This document shows, one piece after another, positions 9,593-16,888 of a DNA stretch of 46,432 nucleotides. The DNA comes from Nitrospirota bacterium (GTDB taxonomy: Bacteria; Nitrospirota; Leptospirillia; Leptospirillales; Leptospirillaceae): positions 1 to 46,432 of the forward strand of contig JAJYYA010000029.1 in NCBI GenBank assembly GCA_021801345.1, given 5' to 3'. The position numbers and the translations under genes were made by a program. Below the pieces are notes generated by a model that did not search any database, was not told where the DNA came from, and was given only the letters and a program-made list of their open reading frames with translations. The first letter of the stretch is position 1. Each line of letters starts with the position of its first letter.

Positions 9593-10421
9593 GGGTCAAG
9601 CCTTTCAAAAGACGGATGGTCTTGAGCTCGATAACGAGGACCACAAAGGCGAACATAAAGACCATCCATCCCGAAAAAAGATGAAAAAATCCTTCAGCCA
9701 AAGCAGGGTCGAGGAAGGAGCCCAAAAGTCCTGTCATGGCGATTCGGGACATGTTGCTGACTACCGCGACAGGAATGGCCGACAGGGCAAAGAACCAGGC
9801 AATGGCCCCGTGCAGGTTGAGAATCTTTGCAAGGAGAACTGAGATGGCAAGGAGTGAGACGAGAGACTGTATGCCGCTGCAGGCTTGGACCACCCCCAGA
9901 GAGATGTGCGGCAGATGAATGATGTTCCCTTCCCGAAAGACCGGAACATCCAGGTGGTTCAGGATCTGGGCGGCCCCCCGGGCCGCAAGCATTTGCAGGG
10001 GAAAGGCCAGGGCATTGTAGACGATGTAGGGCAAGGGAATCATAAAGAGGGAGTAGAGGAGAGGAAAGCGAAGAACAGAGAGCATGGAGGTTCCCCAGAA
10101 TCCTGCGACGATCCCTGCCGCCAGAAATACAATGGAGAGCTGACGAAGAAAGTCCAGTCCTGACAAGGATCCTAGAACCAAAAGGACGGTCCCGGCACAC
10201 ACACAGACTACGCCCCAGCGGGAAGGGGAAACAGAAACTTTTTTCAATCGTTCCCGCTCGAGGTAGACCAGAAAAATGACCACGAAAGGGATGAGAAAGC
10301 CATGGGAGTACGACGGGATTGTCCGCCAGTCATCCACAAGCTTTTCGATGTTGCCAAAGGATACCGTAACGGCGACAAGCACTGTAAAGAGCAAGAAAAG
10401 TCTTTCTTTTTGCATCGTCAT
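9582..10421 (-). CDS. Exosortase, membrane transpeptidase/protease
   Basis: A 279-aa polytopic membrane protein with about eight hydrophobic helices. The exosortase catalytic set is in place: Cys181 in VVQACSGIQS, Arg226 in NMSRIAMTG and His247 in GFFHLFSG. Exosortases recognise short C-terminal PEP-CTERM-like signals, cleave them, and attach or release the protein at the surface together with EPS. Start ATG 10421 (a second ATG lies two codons on) follows GACGAGGT. It heads the minus-strand operon with epsI and prsR. No obvious PEP-CTERM substrate is encoded in this window. Confidence 0.9.
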   Translation of the reverse strand: MTMQKERLFLLFTVLVAVTVSFGNIEKLVDDWRTIPSYSHGFLIPFVVIFLVYLERERLKKVSVSPSRWGVVCVCAGTVLLVLGSLSGLDFLRQLSIVFLAAGIVAGFWGTSMLSVLRFPLLYSLFMIPLPYIVYNALAFPLQMLAARGAAQILNHLDVPVFREGNIIHLPHISLGVVQACSGIQSLVSLLAISVLLAKILNLHGAIAWFFALSAIPVAVVSNMSRIAMTGLLGSFLDPALAEGFFHLFSGWMVFMFAFVVLVIELKTIRLLKGLTRVA

Positions 10422-11871
10422 GCGACCTCGTCCTGTTCGGGCAATCCGTTTCCGGGTCTTTCCTGAATGAAACCGACGGGGTCTTCGGGAACGCCCCGAA
10501 AAAAAGCCCTAGGATCCTGGCGTTTCGGGTCGAAACCGATACGCGCCCTTTTAAAAGATTTCCGCCCTGAGTCGAAGCCTTCCCCCATGGGGACGACTGC
10601 ATGCATTGGACCTCTGGGCGACAGGTCATTCACTCTATCGGTCAATGGGATCGTTCCTCCCTCCCCCGTCTTCGGGAGCATAGCGACAAGAAAGCGGTCA
10701 CGCGTCAGACGACATCGAGCGATGGGTTTCCCCTCGACAATGACGATAGGATCTTTGTTGGCCCCCTTGCCCCGGCCTGTCCCCGCACAGCCTGATCCAT
10801 CCCTCCCCCCACCACCTTCTCAAAGTGGGGCCCCACGACCGGATCGGAGACAAAAAGCGTCACCTCACGGGGTGCGGAGCGTGTCATACAACGGGATCGT
10901 GTTCCATGCCCGCCGCCGGGGAACCGGCATCCTGGATCGGGCTCATCTTTTCTCCTTGAAGGTGGTGTTCTGAGCCTTTCGATCCATTCCGGAGGTCGTT
11001 ACTCCATGCAAGCAAGAAAGGTGCCATTGACTCTAACCTCCCGCGAAGCCCCGCCATGACAGAAGAAGCTCTCCCAAGACCCCCTCTATCGGACAAAGCG
11101 TTGCCAATTTTCTTAGGCTCTTTCTGTTTTTCCGGAATGTATTGGCATAGGGTCCGTTCGCCAGAAAGATCAAGATATCTCTTGTTGAAAAACGATCGCG
11201 ATCCGGGTCATTTTTTCGCCCCACTCCGAGCAACGTCACGACCTTGCCAAGCCCCGACAGAAGAAACTCGGTGTCGGACAATAACTCCAGAGCATAACTA
11301 GGGTATGCGCGCAGACTTCGGACGCCGGTTCCTGGCGATCAACATAACGAAGGGGAGTGCCATAAACAGCCAGACATTTTTCCAGAGGAACAGGAATGAC
11401 TTGCCTGATTTATCGTCTTGAATTGCTGACCGGGGGAGACAAGAGGAGGGACGGAAGACGCAGTGTGTCCGGTTTCTTCCAAGGGAAGGCAGATAGTCTC
11501 AGACAAAATGATTGCACTCCTTCCGCCGTGAGGCCCCCTCTTTTGGCAAATTATCGATACAACCTGTCAGCTTTTATTACAGTCGATGCCATCGTTCGGG
11601 GGAGGAGGAGCACGCACGCATTCCTCTGCGAATGTGAGGCTTGGCTGGGAAGAAGGGGGAACTTCGGCAAGACTGAAAAATATTCGAACCAAAACAGCGA
11701 GGTGCAACGGGAGGTCGTTAGGACGGAGTTGTAAGGGCCCGTAATGCAATAAAGTATCCGGTAGAAACTTGTGAGACTTTGCCAATGCATGCATCTCAAA
11801 ATTGACCCGAGAACGTTATTGTTTTCAAGGCCCTAACGAGGAATTTTTCTTTCAGAAGGGACTCTTTAGAA
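10422..11871. other. Long gap with no convincing gene; possible decayed frame
   Basis: About 1.4 kb upstream of the exosortase holds no gene I can defend. On the minus strand several short frames follow one another with stops and frame changes. The stretch 10418-10800 reads, in one frame open from about 10810, as a protein-like segment containing PIVIVEGKPIARC and RDRFLVAMLPKTGEGG. I could not match it to a family. A decayed gene of the EPS cluster is possible. The operon promoter for the exosortase should also lie here, but I see no clear sigma-54 (-24/-12) signature. Confidence 0.3.
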
Positions 11872-11933
11872 TGGGTATGAAATATGGTGGGCCGAGGGAG
11901 GATCGAACCCCCAACCCGCTGATTAAGAGTCAG
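11872..11933 (-). repeat. Left attachment site: 3' half of tRNA-Lys
   Basis: A copy of the tRNA-Lys gene from the anticodon arm to the CCA end plus about 13 bases beyond it. It differs from the intact gene at 15412-15487 at two of 62 positions and stops right after the anticodon stem. There is no D-arm or 5' acceptor strand, so it cannot give a tRNA. It marks the distal end of the integrated island. Confidence 0.85.
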
Positions 11934-11939
11934 TGGTCA

Positions 11940-12123
11940 GGTTGGACCGGGAGATAGATTTAAATGGAAATTCATTGACAATACAGGAGAATATTGGATA
12001 ATGAGTCAGTGGGTAATGGACGAAAATAGCCCATTTTTGATATCCAAAGTTGGACAGGGGTTGGACCAGAATAGATCTGTCAATGGCTCCAGTCATAGGA
12101 ATTGAAAATCGACGGTTGGACCA
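11940..12123. promoter_or_regulatory. Probable integrase arm sites, left end
   Basis: GGTTGGACC or GTTGGACA repeats occur at 11940, 12049, 12059 and 12114, all in the same orientation between the attachment repeat and the integrase start. The closest pair (12049-12068) has the same layout as a pair at the right end of the island. Spaced short direct repeats beside an att core are typical arm-type sites of tyrosine integrases. The role is inferred from position. Confidence 0.5.
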
Positions 12124-12138
12124 GAGAGGGGGTCGAGC

Positions 12139-13329
12139 ATGGAATCAGTGGGTGAGCCTTCCGGGACGAAAGTCCTTTCCCTCACGAAAACGAGCGTCAA
12201 AAACATTGAGGCGACCGGCAAAAGAACGCGCTACCGGGACGAGAGAATGCCGGGCCTGTATCTGGAGGTCACGAAAGCAGGGCTCAAGACGTTCTATTGG
12301 ATCAGGAAGATCGACGGGCGCACGGAGTCCGTCCGAATCGGGGCCTTCCCTTCGGTCCAACCAGAAGACGCGAGGAAGCGGGCGGAAGACCTGAACTCCC
12401 AGGCGACCCTCGGGGTCAATCCCGCGAAAGAGAAGCGGAAGAAGAAAGCGGCGGTCACCTTCGGGGAGCTTTTCGAGGCATGGCTTGAAGAAGCGAAGGA
12501 CCGGGGCAAGAAGACCTGGGATGAAGACAAGCGGCGAAACGACCGGCATTTGTCCGGCCTGGCGAATATCCCCCCGGTCGATCTCTCCCGAGACGAGATC
12601 AAGCGGCTTCACTTGAAGATCAAGACCCGCTCCGGACTCTACGAGGCGAACCGGACCCTTGCGCTTGTCCGGACGGTTCTTTCGTGGGGGATCCGGGAAT
12701 ACGCCTGGACATTCCCGAACCCGGCGGCGGGAATCCGGATGTTCCGGGAGGAGAAGCGGGACCGATGGTTGGAGCCCCACGAGATCCCGGCATTCTTCGA
12801 GGCGGTCAATGCGGAGCCGAACCCCGACATCCGGGACTTCGTTCTCCTGGCCCTTCTGACGGGAGCGCGGCGAACGAATGTCCTTTCCATGGCATGGAAG
12901 GATCTTGACCTTGCGGCGGGCCGGTGGAGGATTCCCGAGATGAAGGCAGGGGAGCCCCAGGTGGTCCCCCTTCACTGCGCGGCCCTTGAGATATTGAAGG
13001 CCCGGAGAGACACGGTTTCCGGATTCTTCGTCTTCCCCGGACCCGGACGGAGCGGACATCTTGAGGAACCCAAGGCGGGATGGAAGAGAATTCTCGAACG
13101 TGCGGGGATCGAGAATCTTCGAATCCACGATCTGAGGCGGACCCTCGGTTCATGGCTGGCAACCCAGGGGGAAAGTCTTCTCCTGATCGGAAAGACGCTT
13201 AGACATCGATCCAGCGGGTCAACCATGACCTATTCACGGCTGGCGGTCGATCCGGTGAAGGCGGCCATGACCAAGGCGATTGACCGGATGCTTGAGCAGA
13301 CCTCGAACGTTTTGCCGATGGCGAAATAA
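12139..13329 (+). CDS. Tyrosine recombinase, P4-type integrase
   Basis: A 396-aa site-specific integrase. Residues about 12-95 form the DUF4102-type N-terminal arm-binding domain, 105-190 the core-binding domain and 205-385 the catalytic domain. Catalytic residues are visible: Arg244 (TGARRTN), His330 and Arg333 (HDLRRT), His356 (TLRHRS) and nucleophile Tyr365 (TYSRL). The third position reads LRH rather than the usual LGH, with the His kept. It should drive insertion into and excision from the tRNA-Lys 3' end. Its stop codon overlaps the hicA start (TAATG at 13327-13331), so the first toxin module is coupled to it. No excisionase gene is evident. Confidence 0.92.
   Translation: MESVGEPSGTKVLSLTKTSVKNIEATGKRTRYRDERMPGLYLEVTKAGLKTFYWIRKIDGRTESVRIGAFPSVQPEDARKRAEDLNSQATLGVNPAKEKRKKKAAVTFGELFEAWLEEAKDRGKKTWDEDKRRNDRHLSGLANIPPVDLSRDEIKRLHLKIKTRSGLYEANRTLALVRTVLSWGIREYAWTFPNPAAGIRMFREEKRDRWLEPHEIPAFFEAVNAEPNPDIRDFVLLALLTGARRTNVLSMAWKDLDLAAGRWRIPEMKAGEPQVVPLHCAALEILKARRDTVSGFFVFPGPGRSGHLEEPKAGWKRILERAGIENLRIHDLRRTLGSWLATQGESLLLIGKTLRHRSSGSTMTYSRLAVDPVKAAMTKAIDRMLEQTSNVLPMAK
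13304..13327 (+). repeat. 24-bp repeat, copy 1 (integrase 3' end)
   Basis: This segment codes for the last residues of the integrase and begins CGAACGTTTTGCCGATGGC. A perfect copy lies at 13857-13880 and a diverged copy (about 18 of 23 bases) at 14321-14344. Each copy sits just before a toxin-antitoxin module, which suggests the modules were added by recombination at this sequence. Confidence 0.7.
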
Positions 13330-13583
13330 TGGGAAAACAAGAAAAACTCCTGGACAAGATTCTTGCGGGAAGATCGGATGCCGGCATTTCCTTTGACGGA
13401 CTGTGTTCTCTCCTGCAATCCCTCGGTTTCGAGGTGACGGTTCGGGGGAGTCATCACATTTTCCGATAGGAAGGTGCTGGCGACAAGATCAACCTTCAAA
13501 AGGATGGGAACAAAGCCAAGTCGTATCAAGTCAAACAGGTCCGGGAACTTTTGAACGAATTGTCTCTTACGGAGGATGAGTGA
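13329..13583 (+). pseudogene. hicA: HicA toxin gene with an internal stop
   Basis: Read through one stop, the frame gives an 84-residue HicA toxin of normal length. The fold's active-site block RGSHHIF is followed by a TAG codon at 13467-13469, where relatives have a Lys or Arg codon, and the same frame then continues with the usual KINLQ-like and KAKSYQVKQVRELL segments. HicA is an mRNA-cleaving toxin with a double-stranded-RNA-binding fold. The truncated 46-residue product loses the C-terminal strand and helix and is probably inactive. It starts inside the integrase stop codon and ends overlapping the hicB start (TGATG). The TAG could instead be a sequencing error. Confidence 0.8.
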
Positions 13584-13795
13584 TGCACAAGTACGAAGTC
13601 GTTATTTACTGGAGCAACCCTGACCAGGTGTTTGTATCCGAGGTTCCAGAACTTCCGGGATGTATGGCCCACGGAAACACGAGTGAAGAAGCCTTGAAGA
13701 ATGTCAAGGACGCCATGACCCTGTGGCTGGATGTTGCCAAAGCGAACGGAGATCCGATCCCGGAGCCCAGGGGAAGGAAACTGATGCATGCGTGA
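13583..13795 (+). CDS. hicB: HicB-family antitoxin
   Basis: A 70-aa protein with the HicB N-terminal ferredoxin-like fold: YEVVIYWSN, FVSEVPELPGCMAHG and EEALKNVKDAM, ending PIPEPRGRKL. This is a common complete short form without a separate DNA-binding domain. ATG 13583 overlaps the hicA stop; a GTG three bases earlier is the alternative. It would neutralise the toxin encoded just upstream, but that toxin gene is interrupted, so this antitoxin is probably left without its partner. Cross-neutralisation of the second HicA of the island is possible but unproven. Confidence 0.88.
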   Translation: MHKYEVVIYWSNPDQVFVSEVPELPGCMAHGNTSEEALKNVKDAMTLWLDVAKANGDPIPEPRGRKLMHA

Positions 13796-13809
13796 AGAAG
13801 ACAGTAAAC

Positions 13810-13829
13810 CCCTTGCTTTCAGGGGTTTC
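13810..13829 (+). terminator. Possible hairpin after the first hic module
   Basis: The bases CCCC and GGGG flanking TTGCTTTCA, with flanking A and T runs, form a short hairpin (AAACCCC/GGGGTTT) just after the first hicB. No long T-run follows. It may be a weak terminator or a processing site between the two modules. Confidence 0.35.
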
Positions 13830-13856
13830 TACTACTAATTCTGCTACAGAAGACAA

Positions 13857-13880
13857 CGAACGTTTTGCCGATGGCGAAAT
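13857..13880 (+). repeat. 24-bp repeat, copy 2
   Basis: A perfect copy of the integrase 3'-end segment at 13304-13327, now in a non-coding position 33 bases before the second hic module. A duplicated piece of an integrase gene at this point has no coding purpose. It looks like the scar of a duplication or of insertion of a module at a homologous site. Confidence 0.7.
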
Positions 13881-13913
13881 GACCAACCCAAAACTGGAAG
13901 AAGGAGACTCTTT

Positions 13914-14117
13914 GTGAAGATCAAAGTCATTGTGCATAAGGGTGAAGATAGCGGTTATTGGGCGGAGGTCCCGGCATTGCCGGGGTGCGCCACCCAAGGA
14001 GAGTCCTTCGAGGAATTACTCGAAAACCTCTACGAGGCGGTTGAGCTTTACCTCTCCGTGGACGCCAACCCTCCCGATATCGACAAACAGGCGCGCGTTA
14101 TGGAAATCGCCATATGA
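13914..14117 (+). CDS. hicB: HicB-family antitoxin
   Basis: A 67-aa HicB-type protein (IKVIVHKGEDSGYWAEVPALPGCATQG) from a different branch than the first HicB in the island. The start is GTG 13914 with AAGGAG about eight bases upstream. Its stop overlaps the next gene's start by four bases (ATGA), the coupling expected for a toxin-antitoxin pair. It would bind and block the HicA encoded just downstream. No separate DNA-binding domain is present, so autoregulation may need the complex or may be absent. Confidence 0.88.
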   Translation: MKIKVIVHKGEDSGYWAEVPALPGCATQGESFEELLENLYEAVELYLSVDANPPDIDKQARVMEIAI

Positions 14118-14323
14118 AGGCAATTTCCGGAAAGGACTTCATCAAAATGATCGAGGAAAAAGGCTGGAAACTCATCAGGATCAAAGGGAGCCATCACATT
14201 TTCGGTAAGGAAGGGGAAAAGGTCCGTCTTGTCGTACCTGTCCACGGGAATCGTTCACTCAAAACCGGTCTACTGAATCATCTATCAAAACTCGCCGGGA
14301 TCGCAGAAAGCGATCTGACTTGA
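14114..14323 (+). CDS. hicA: HicA-family mRNA interferase toxin
   Basis: A 69-aa HicA toxin, full length. It has SGKDFIKMIEEKGW at the start, the RIKGSHHIFGK active-site block with catalytic His, and the NRSLKTGLLNHLSKLAGI helix at the end. HicA cleaves translated mRNA, slowing growth until HicB rebinds. It is coupled to the preceding hicB by ATGA. This order (antitoxin first) is the reverse of the first module in the island, another sign that the two modules have separate origins. Confidence 0.9.
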   Translation: MKAISGKDFIKMIEEKGWKLIRIKGSHHIFGKEGEKVRLVVPVHGNRSLKTGLLNHLSKLAGIAESDLT

Positions 14324-14344
14324 ACGTGGCCCCGATTGCGAAAT
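14321..14344 (+). repeat. 24-bp repeat, diverged copy 3
   Basis: This segment matches the 13304-13327 repeat at about 18 of 23 positions, keeping GAACGT at the start and GCGAAAT at the end. It overlaps the hicA stop and lies just before the Phd-like antitoxin gene. The same spatial pattern is seen for copies 1 and 2: repeat, then module. Confidence 0.5.
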
Positions 14345-14385
14345 GATGCACAAAACCCATTGACAGTTTGACGAAAGGAAGCCCC

Positions 14386-14601
14386 ATGTACAGGAACTCA
14401 ACAGCCGGAAAAATCCCGGAGATCGTCTATCGAAACGGAAAGCCAAGCAAGATCATCATCGGCATAAAGGAATATGAAGCCCTCCTTGAGGCCGTCGAGG
14501 ACAGGGAGGCATTGGACTGGCTCAAGAGATCCCGGAAGGAATCCAAGTCCTACCGTCCTCTGGAAGAGGTTTTGCGGGAGAAAGGAGAATGCGGACGATG
14601 A
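14386..14601 (+). CDS. Phd/RelB-like antitoxin
   Basis: A 71-aa protein with an N-terminal strand-helix pattern (IPEIVYRNGKPSKIIIGIKEYEALLE) and a charged, extended C-terminal part (EALDWLKRSRKES), the usual plan of Phd/YefM-like antitoxins, where the C-terminus wraps the toxin. ATG 14386 has AAAGGAAG upstream; a TTG at 14368 is the alternative. Its stop overlaps the next small gene by four bases. The normal partner would be a RelE/ParE-type toxin of about 85-95 residues, which is absent here, so it is either an orphan or pairs with the unusual 51-aa product. Confidence 0.7.
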   Translation: MYRNSTAGKIPEIVYRNGKPSKIIIGIKEYEALLEAVEDREALDWLKRSRKESKSYRPLEEVLREKGECGR

Positions 14602-14753
14602 GCACCAGAATAATAAATCCTTCCTTCGCACCTCCCGGATGGGTTGACGAAAGGGCGGCCAATTTTGAAATGGTCTACCCCGACTTCTACCAAAACCCCG
14701 ATATCGTTTTGGCATTGGAGAAGGCGCATAAAGCGAAAACTAACGTTCCATGA
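14598..14753 (+). CDS. Small 51-aa protein of unknown function
   Basis: A short frame starting MSTRIINPSFAPPGW, coupled by an ATGA overlap to the Phd-like antitoxin gene. It has no membrane segment and no family I recognise. It occupies the place where the toxin of the pair is expected, but is only half the size of RelE-type toxins and lacks their basic active-site segment. It may be a new small partner, a truncated gene, or chance. A terminator-like hairpin follows about 100 bases later, which fits a short transcription unit. Confidence 0.5.
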   Translation: MSTRIINPSFAPPGWVDERAANFEMVYPDFYQNPDIVLALEKAHKAKTNVP

Positions 14754-14855
14754 GCAACGGGGGGAACCGGCTCCGGAACCGGCGAAAAGTGATGCTTTGC
14801 GAGTCGGGGGGGGAACTACTAAATTGCTAACATGGAAACCACGACACCGGCCCGG

Positions 14856-14884
14856 GCCCCTGCCTTCACGGAGGGGCTTTTCTT
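14856..14884 (+). terminator. Rho-independent terminator
   Basis: A six-base stem GCCCCT/AGGGGC (14856-14861 with 14872-14877) and a ten-base loop, followed by TTTTCTTT. It closes the plus-strand series of toxin-antitoxin genes and lies just before the convergent RHH gene. Confidence 0.55.
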
Positions 14885-14889
14885 TGACC

Positions 14890-15132
14890 TCACCCCTCCC
14901 CCTTTTCGTTTCCGGAAACAAAAGCTCTCTCTATCAGTTTGCGGATCATGTCCGCCCGGGTGAGCCCTTCACGATTCCGCAAGATGTCCAAATGGACGGC
15001 ATCATCCATCGAGAAGACGACCTCCGTCCGGAAGGCTTTCCGAAAATTGTTGCTTCTCCAGGCTCGGACGCGTTCGACATCCGACCCGTATTTCCGGGGC
15101 CTCCCCGCCTTCTTCCCTTCTTTCGTCTCCAT
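14890..15132 (-). CDS. Ribbon-helix-helix-like small regulator
   Basis: An 80-aa basic protein. It has a GRPRKYGSDVERVRAWR N-terminal stretch, then a strand-helix-helix pattern (TEVVFSMDDAVHLDILRNREG, TRADMIRKLIERAF) like CopG/RHH repressors or plasmid control proteins. The start at 15132 is chosen over 15318 because AAGGGGGGA lies at ideal spacing and the longer N-terminus has no regular structure. It is convergent with the toxin-antitoxin genes. It may control the island's integrase or copy state; this is inferred only from size and fold. Confidence 0.65.
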   Translation of the reverse strand: METKEGKKAGRPRKYGSDVERVRAWRSNNFRKAFRTEVVFSMDDAVHLDILRNREGLTRADMIRKLIERAFVSGNEKGEG

Positions 15133-15343
15133 GTCGTCCCCCCTTGGCAGTTTTGTTTCCGGATACGAAAATATACCATAGGGGAGAAAAACCGCAATAG
15201 TAGCGATAACCGCAGTAGCAACACCCCCGAACGGAAAACCGGGGAGGGGGGTTCTGTAGTTTTTGAAGGTTCCCCTTCCCAGGAATCCGACAGAATTTTT
15301 CTCCGTGGAGTGCCACAAGGCAAAAGGGGGGGAATGTAATCCT

Positions 15344-15366
15344 AGGTTGGACAGGGGTTGGACCGA
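15344..15366. promoter_or_regulatory. Probable integrase arm sites, right end
   Basis: Two GGTTGGAC units ten bases apart (15345 and 15355), followed by CGA. The pair repeats almost exactly the pair at 12049-12068 near the left end and lies about 35 bases inside the right attachment repeat. The mirrored position supports a role in integrase binding. Confidence 0.5.
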
Positions 15367-15398
15367 GGACTTTTTCTCTCGGGAGGAGATCTCTTAAG

Positions 15399-15487
<89 letters not shown>

Positions 15488-15655
15488 GCACTGTTTTTAC
15501 CAAATCGGGCCAAAAAACTCAATACCTTTTTTGATTTTTCTCCCCGCAGAGAAAAAAAGATTCCCCCCTTAGCGGCCCTGTGATACCCTCTTGGGGATCC
15601 GCCCCACTGGTCCGGGCGAAACGTCCCTTTACGCACCCCATCCGGAGACAGTCTC

Positions 15656-16888
15656 ATGGAGCGCTCGCGCACGCGTCTTGAGTGGCCGGGTCGCGCCGAG
15701 TCGGCCGAGGCCGCCGTCACCCCCCCCGGATCGACCCTTCGTCCGTCCTTCTACTTTGATCCGGGACGGCATACCCTGGTCAGGGGAGACAACCTCGAGG
15801 CCCTGAAGTGCCTTCTTCCGACCCTTGAAGGCACAATCCGCGTCATTTACATCGACCCGCCCTACAATACCGGCAACGGCCTCCTTTACAACGACCGCTT
15901 CGGCACATGGGGACGGGACGGGGATCGCCATGGAGCCTGGCTCTCCATGATTTACCCGAGACTTCTTCTAGCCTTGAGATTTCTGAGAGAAGACGGGATC
16001 TTCTTCGCGAGCATCGACGACCGTGAGCTTCCCCGCCTGCGCATGCTGTGCGACGAGATCTTCGGAGAGGACAACCTCGTCGCAACCATCGTCTGGAGAA
16101 AGAAGGTCGTCCGGGGACGCGGCAACCGTCACATTCTTCCGCAGACAGAATACATACTCGCCTATGCCCGGGACATCGAACGCCTCCCCCCCTTCAGCGA
16201 GCCTCTCACAAAAAGGATGAAGGACGAGTATGGCCACCGGGACGAACGCGGCCCCTACAAAAAGATTCCCCTGGCCAAGTCGGGAACCCGTCACTCCCCG
16301 CGTCCAAACCTCTCCTACTCTCTCCGGGCCCCGGACGGATCCGAAATCCCGTGTCCGACGCACCAGTGGCGATGGAGCCGGGAGACGGTCGAGAAAAAGC
16401 ACGGGGAGATCCTGATCGAAAAGAACCGGAACGGGCGCTGGACGGTCTATACCAAGCAGTATCTTCGGTCGGAGGAGGGGACGGAGCGGGAACGGACCCC
16501 GGAGTCCTATTACGACCGGGTGACCACAAGCGATGGCACAAGGGAGATGAAGGAGCTCTTCGGGGAGGTCGTGCTGGACTTTCCCAAGCCCTCGCGCCTC
16601 ATCCGGGACCTGATCGCCTGGACGACCCCGAAAGGCTCCTCAGATCCCGTCATGGACTTTTTCGCAGGATCCGGATCCACGGCACAAGCCGTGCTCGAGC
16701 TCAACGCCCAGGACGGAGGACGGCGACCGTTTTTTCTGGTCCAGTCGCCCGACCCCATCGGGCACGCGGACTTCACGACGATCTACGACATCTGTCGGGC
16801 GCGCGCCGGGAAGGTCGCCCAAAAGCTCGCGGGACTCGGACACTCGCCGCTTCCCGTCTGCGAATATCGCCTGACGCCTATCCCTTGA
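15656..16888 (+). CDS. Adenine-type DNA methyltransferase, Mod-like, orphan
   Basis: A 410-aa DNA methyltransferase of the beta class (motif IV before motif I). LVRGDNLEAL leads into the catalytic DPPY at residues 67-70 (YIDPPYNTGN), and the SAM-binding motif DFFAGSGS is at 334-341. The DPPY form and this order match N6-adenine or N4-cytosine methyltransferases related to type III Mod subunits. Mod proteins are usually 550-650 aa, so the target-recognition part is short. No restriction subunit is adjacent: the next gene downstream is a convergent glycosyltransferase. ATG 15656 has GGAGA upstream. It may set epigenetic marks or be a relic of a restriction system; its closeness to the island end suggests acquired DNA. 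Confidence 0.85.
   Translation: MERSRTRLEWPGRAESAEAAVTPPGSTLRPSFYFDPGRHTLVRGDNLEALKCLLPTLEGTIRVIYIDPPYNTGNGLLYNDRFGTWGRDGDRHGAWLSMIYPRLLLALRFLREDGIFFASIDDRELPRLRMLCDEIFGEDNLVATIVWRKKVVRGRGNRHILPQTEYILAYARDIERLPPFSEPLTKRMKDEYGHRDERGPYKKIPLAKSGTRHSPRPNLSYSLRAPDGSEIPCPTHQWRWSRETVEKKHGEILIEKNRNGRWTVYTKQYLRSEEGTERERTPESYYDRVTTSDGTREMKELFGEVVLDFPKPSRLIRDLIAWTTPKGSSDPVMDFFAGSGSTAQAVLELNAQDGGRRPFFLVQSPDPIGHADFTTIYDICRARAGKVAQKLAGLGHSPLPVCEYRLTPIP

Noticed and set aside
10467-10973. 168-codon plus-strand frame upstream of the exosortase
   Set aside because: Ser/Pro/Arg-rich with no ribosome site and no motif; the opposite strand looks slightly more protein-like. Not called.
11396-11734. 112-codon plus-strand frame in the gap before the first island
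   Set aside because: No ribosome site, no family resemblance and an irregular composition; chance frame likely.
11876-11945. Possible second tRNA-Lys gene
   Set aside because: Only the 3' half is present; there is no D-arm or 5' acceptor strand. Treated as an attachment site.
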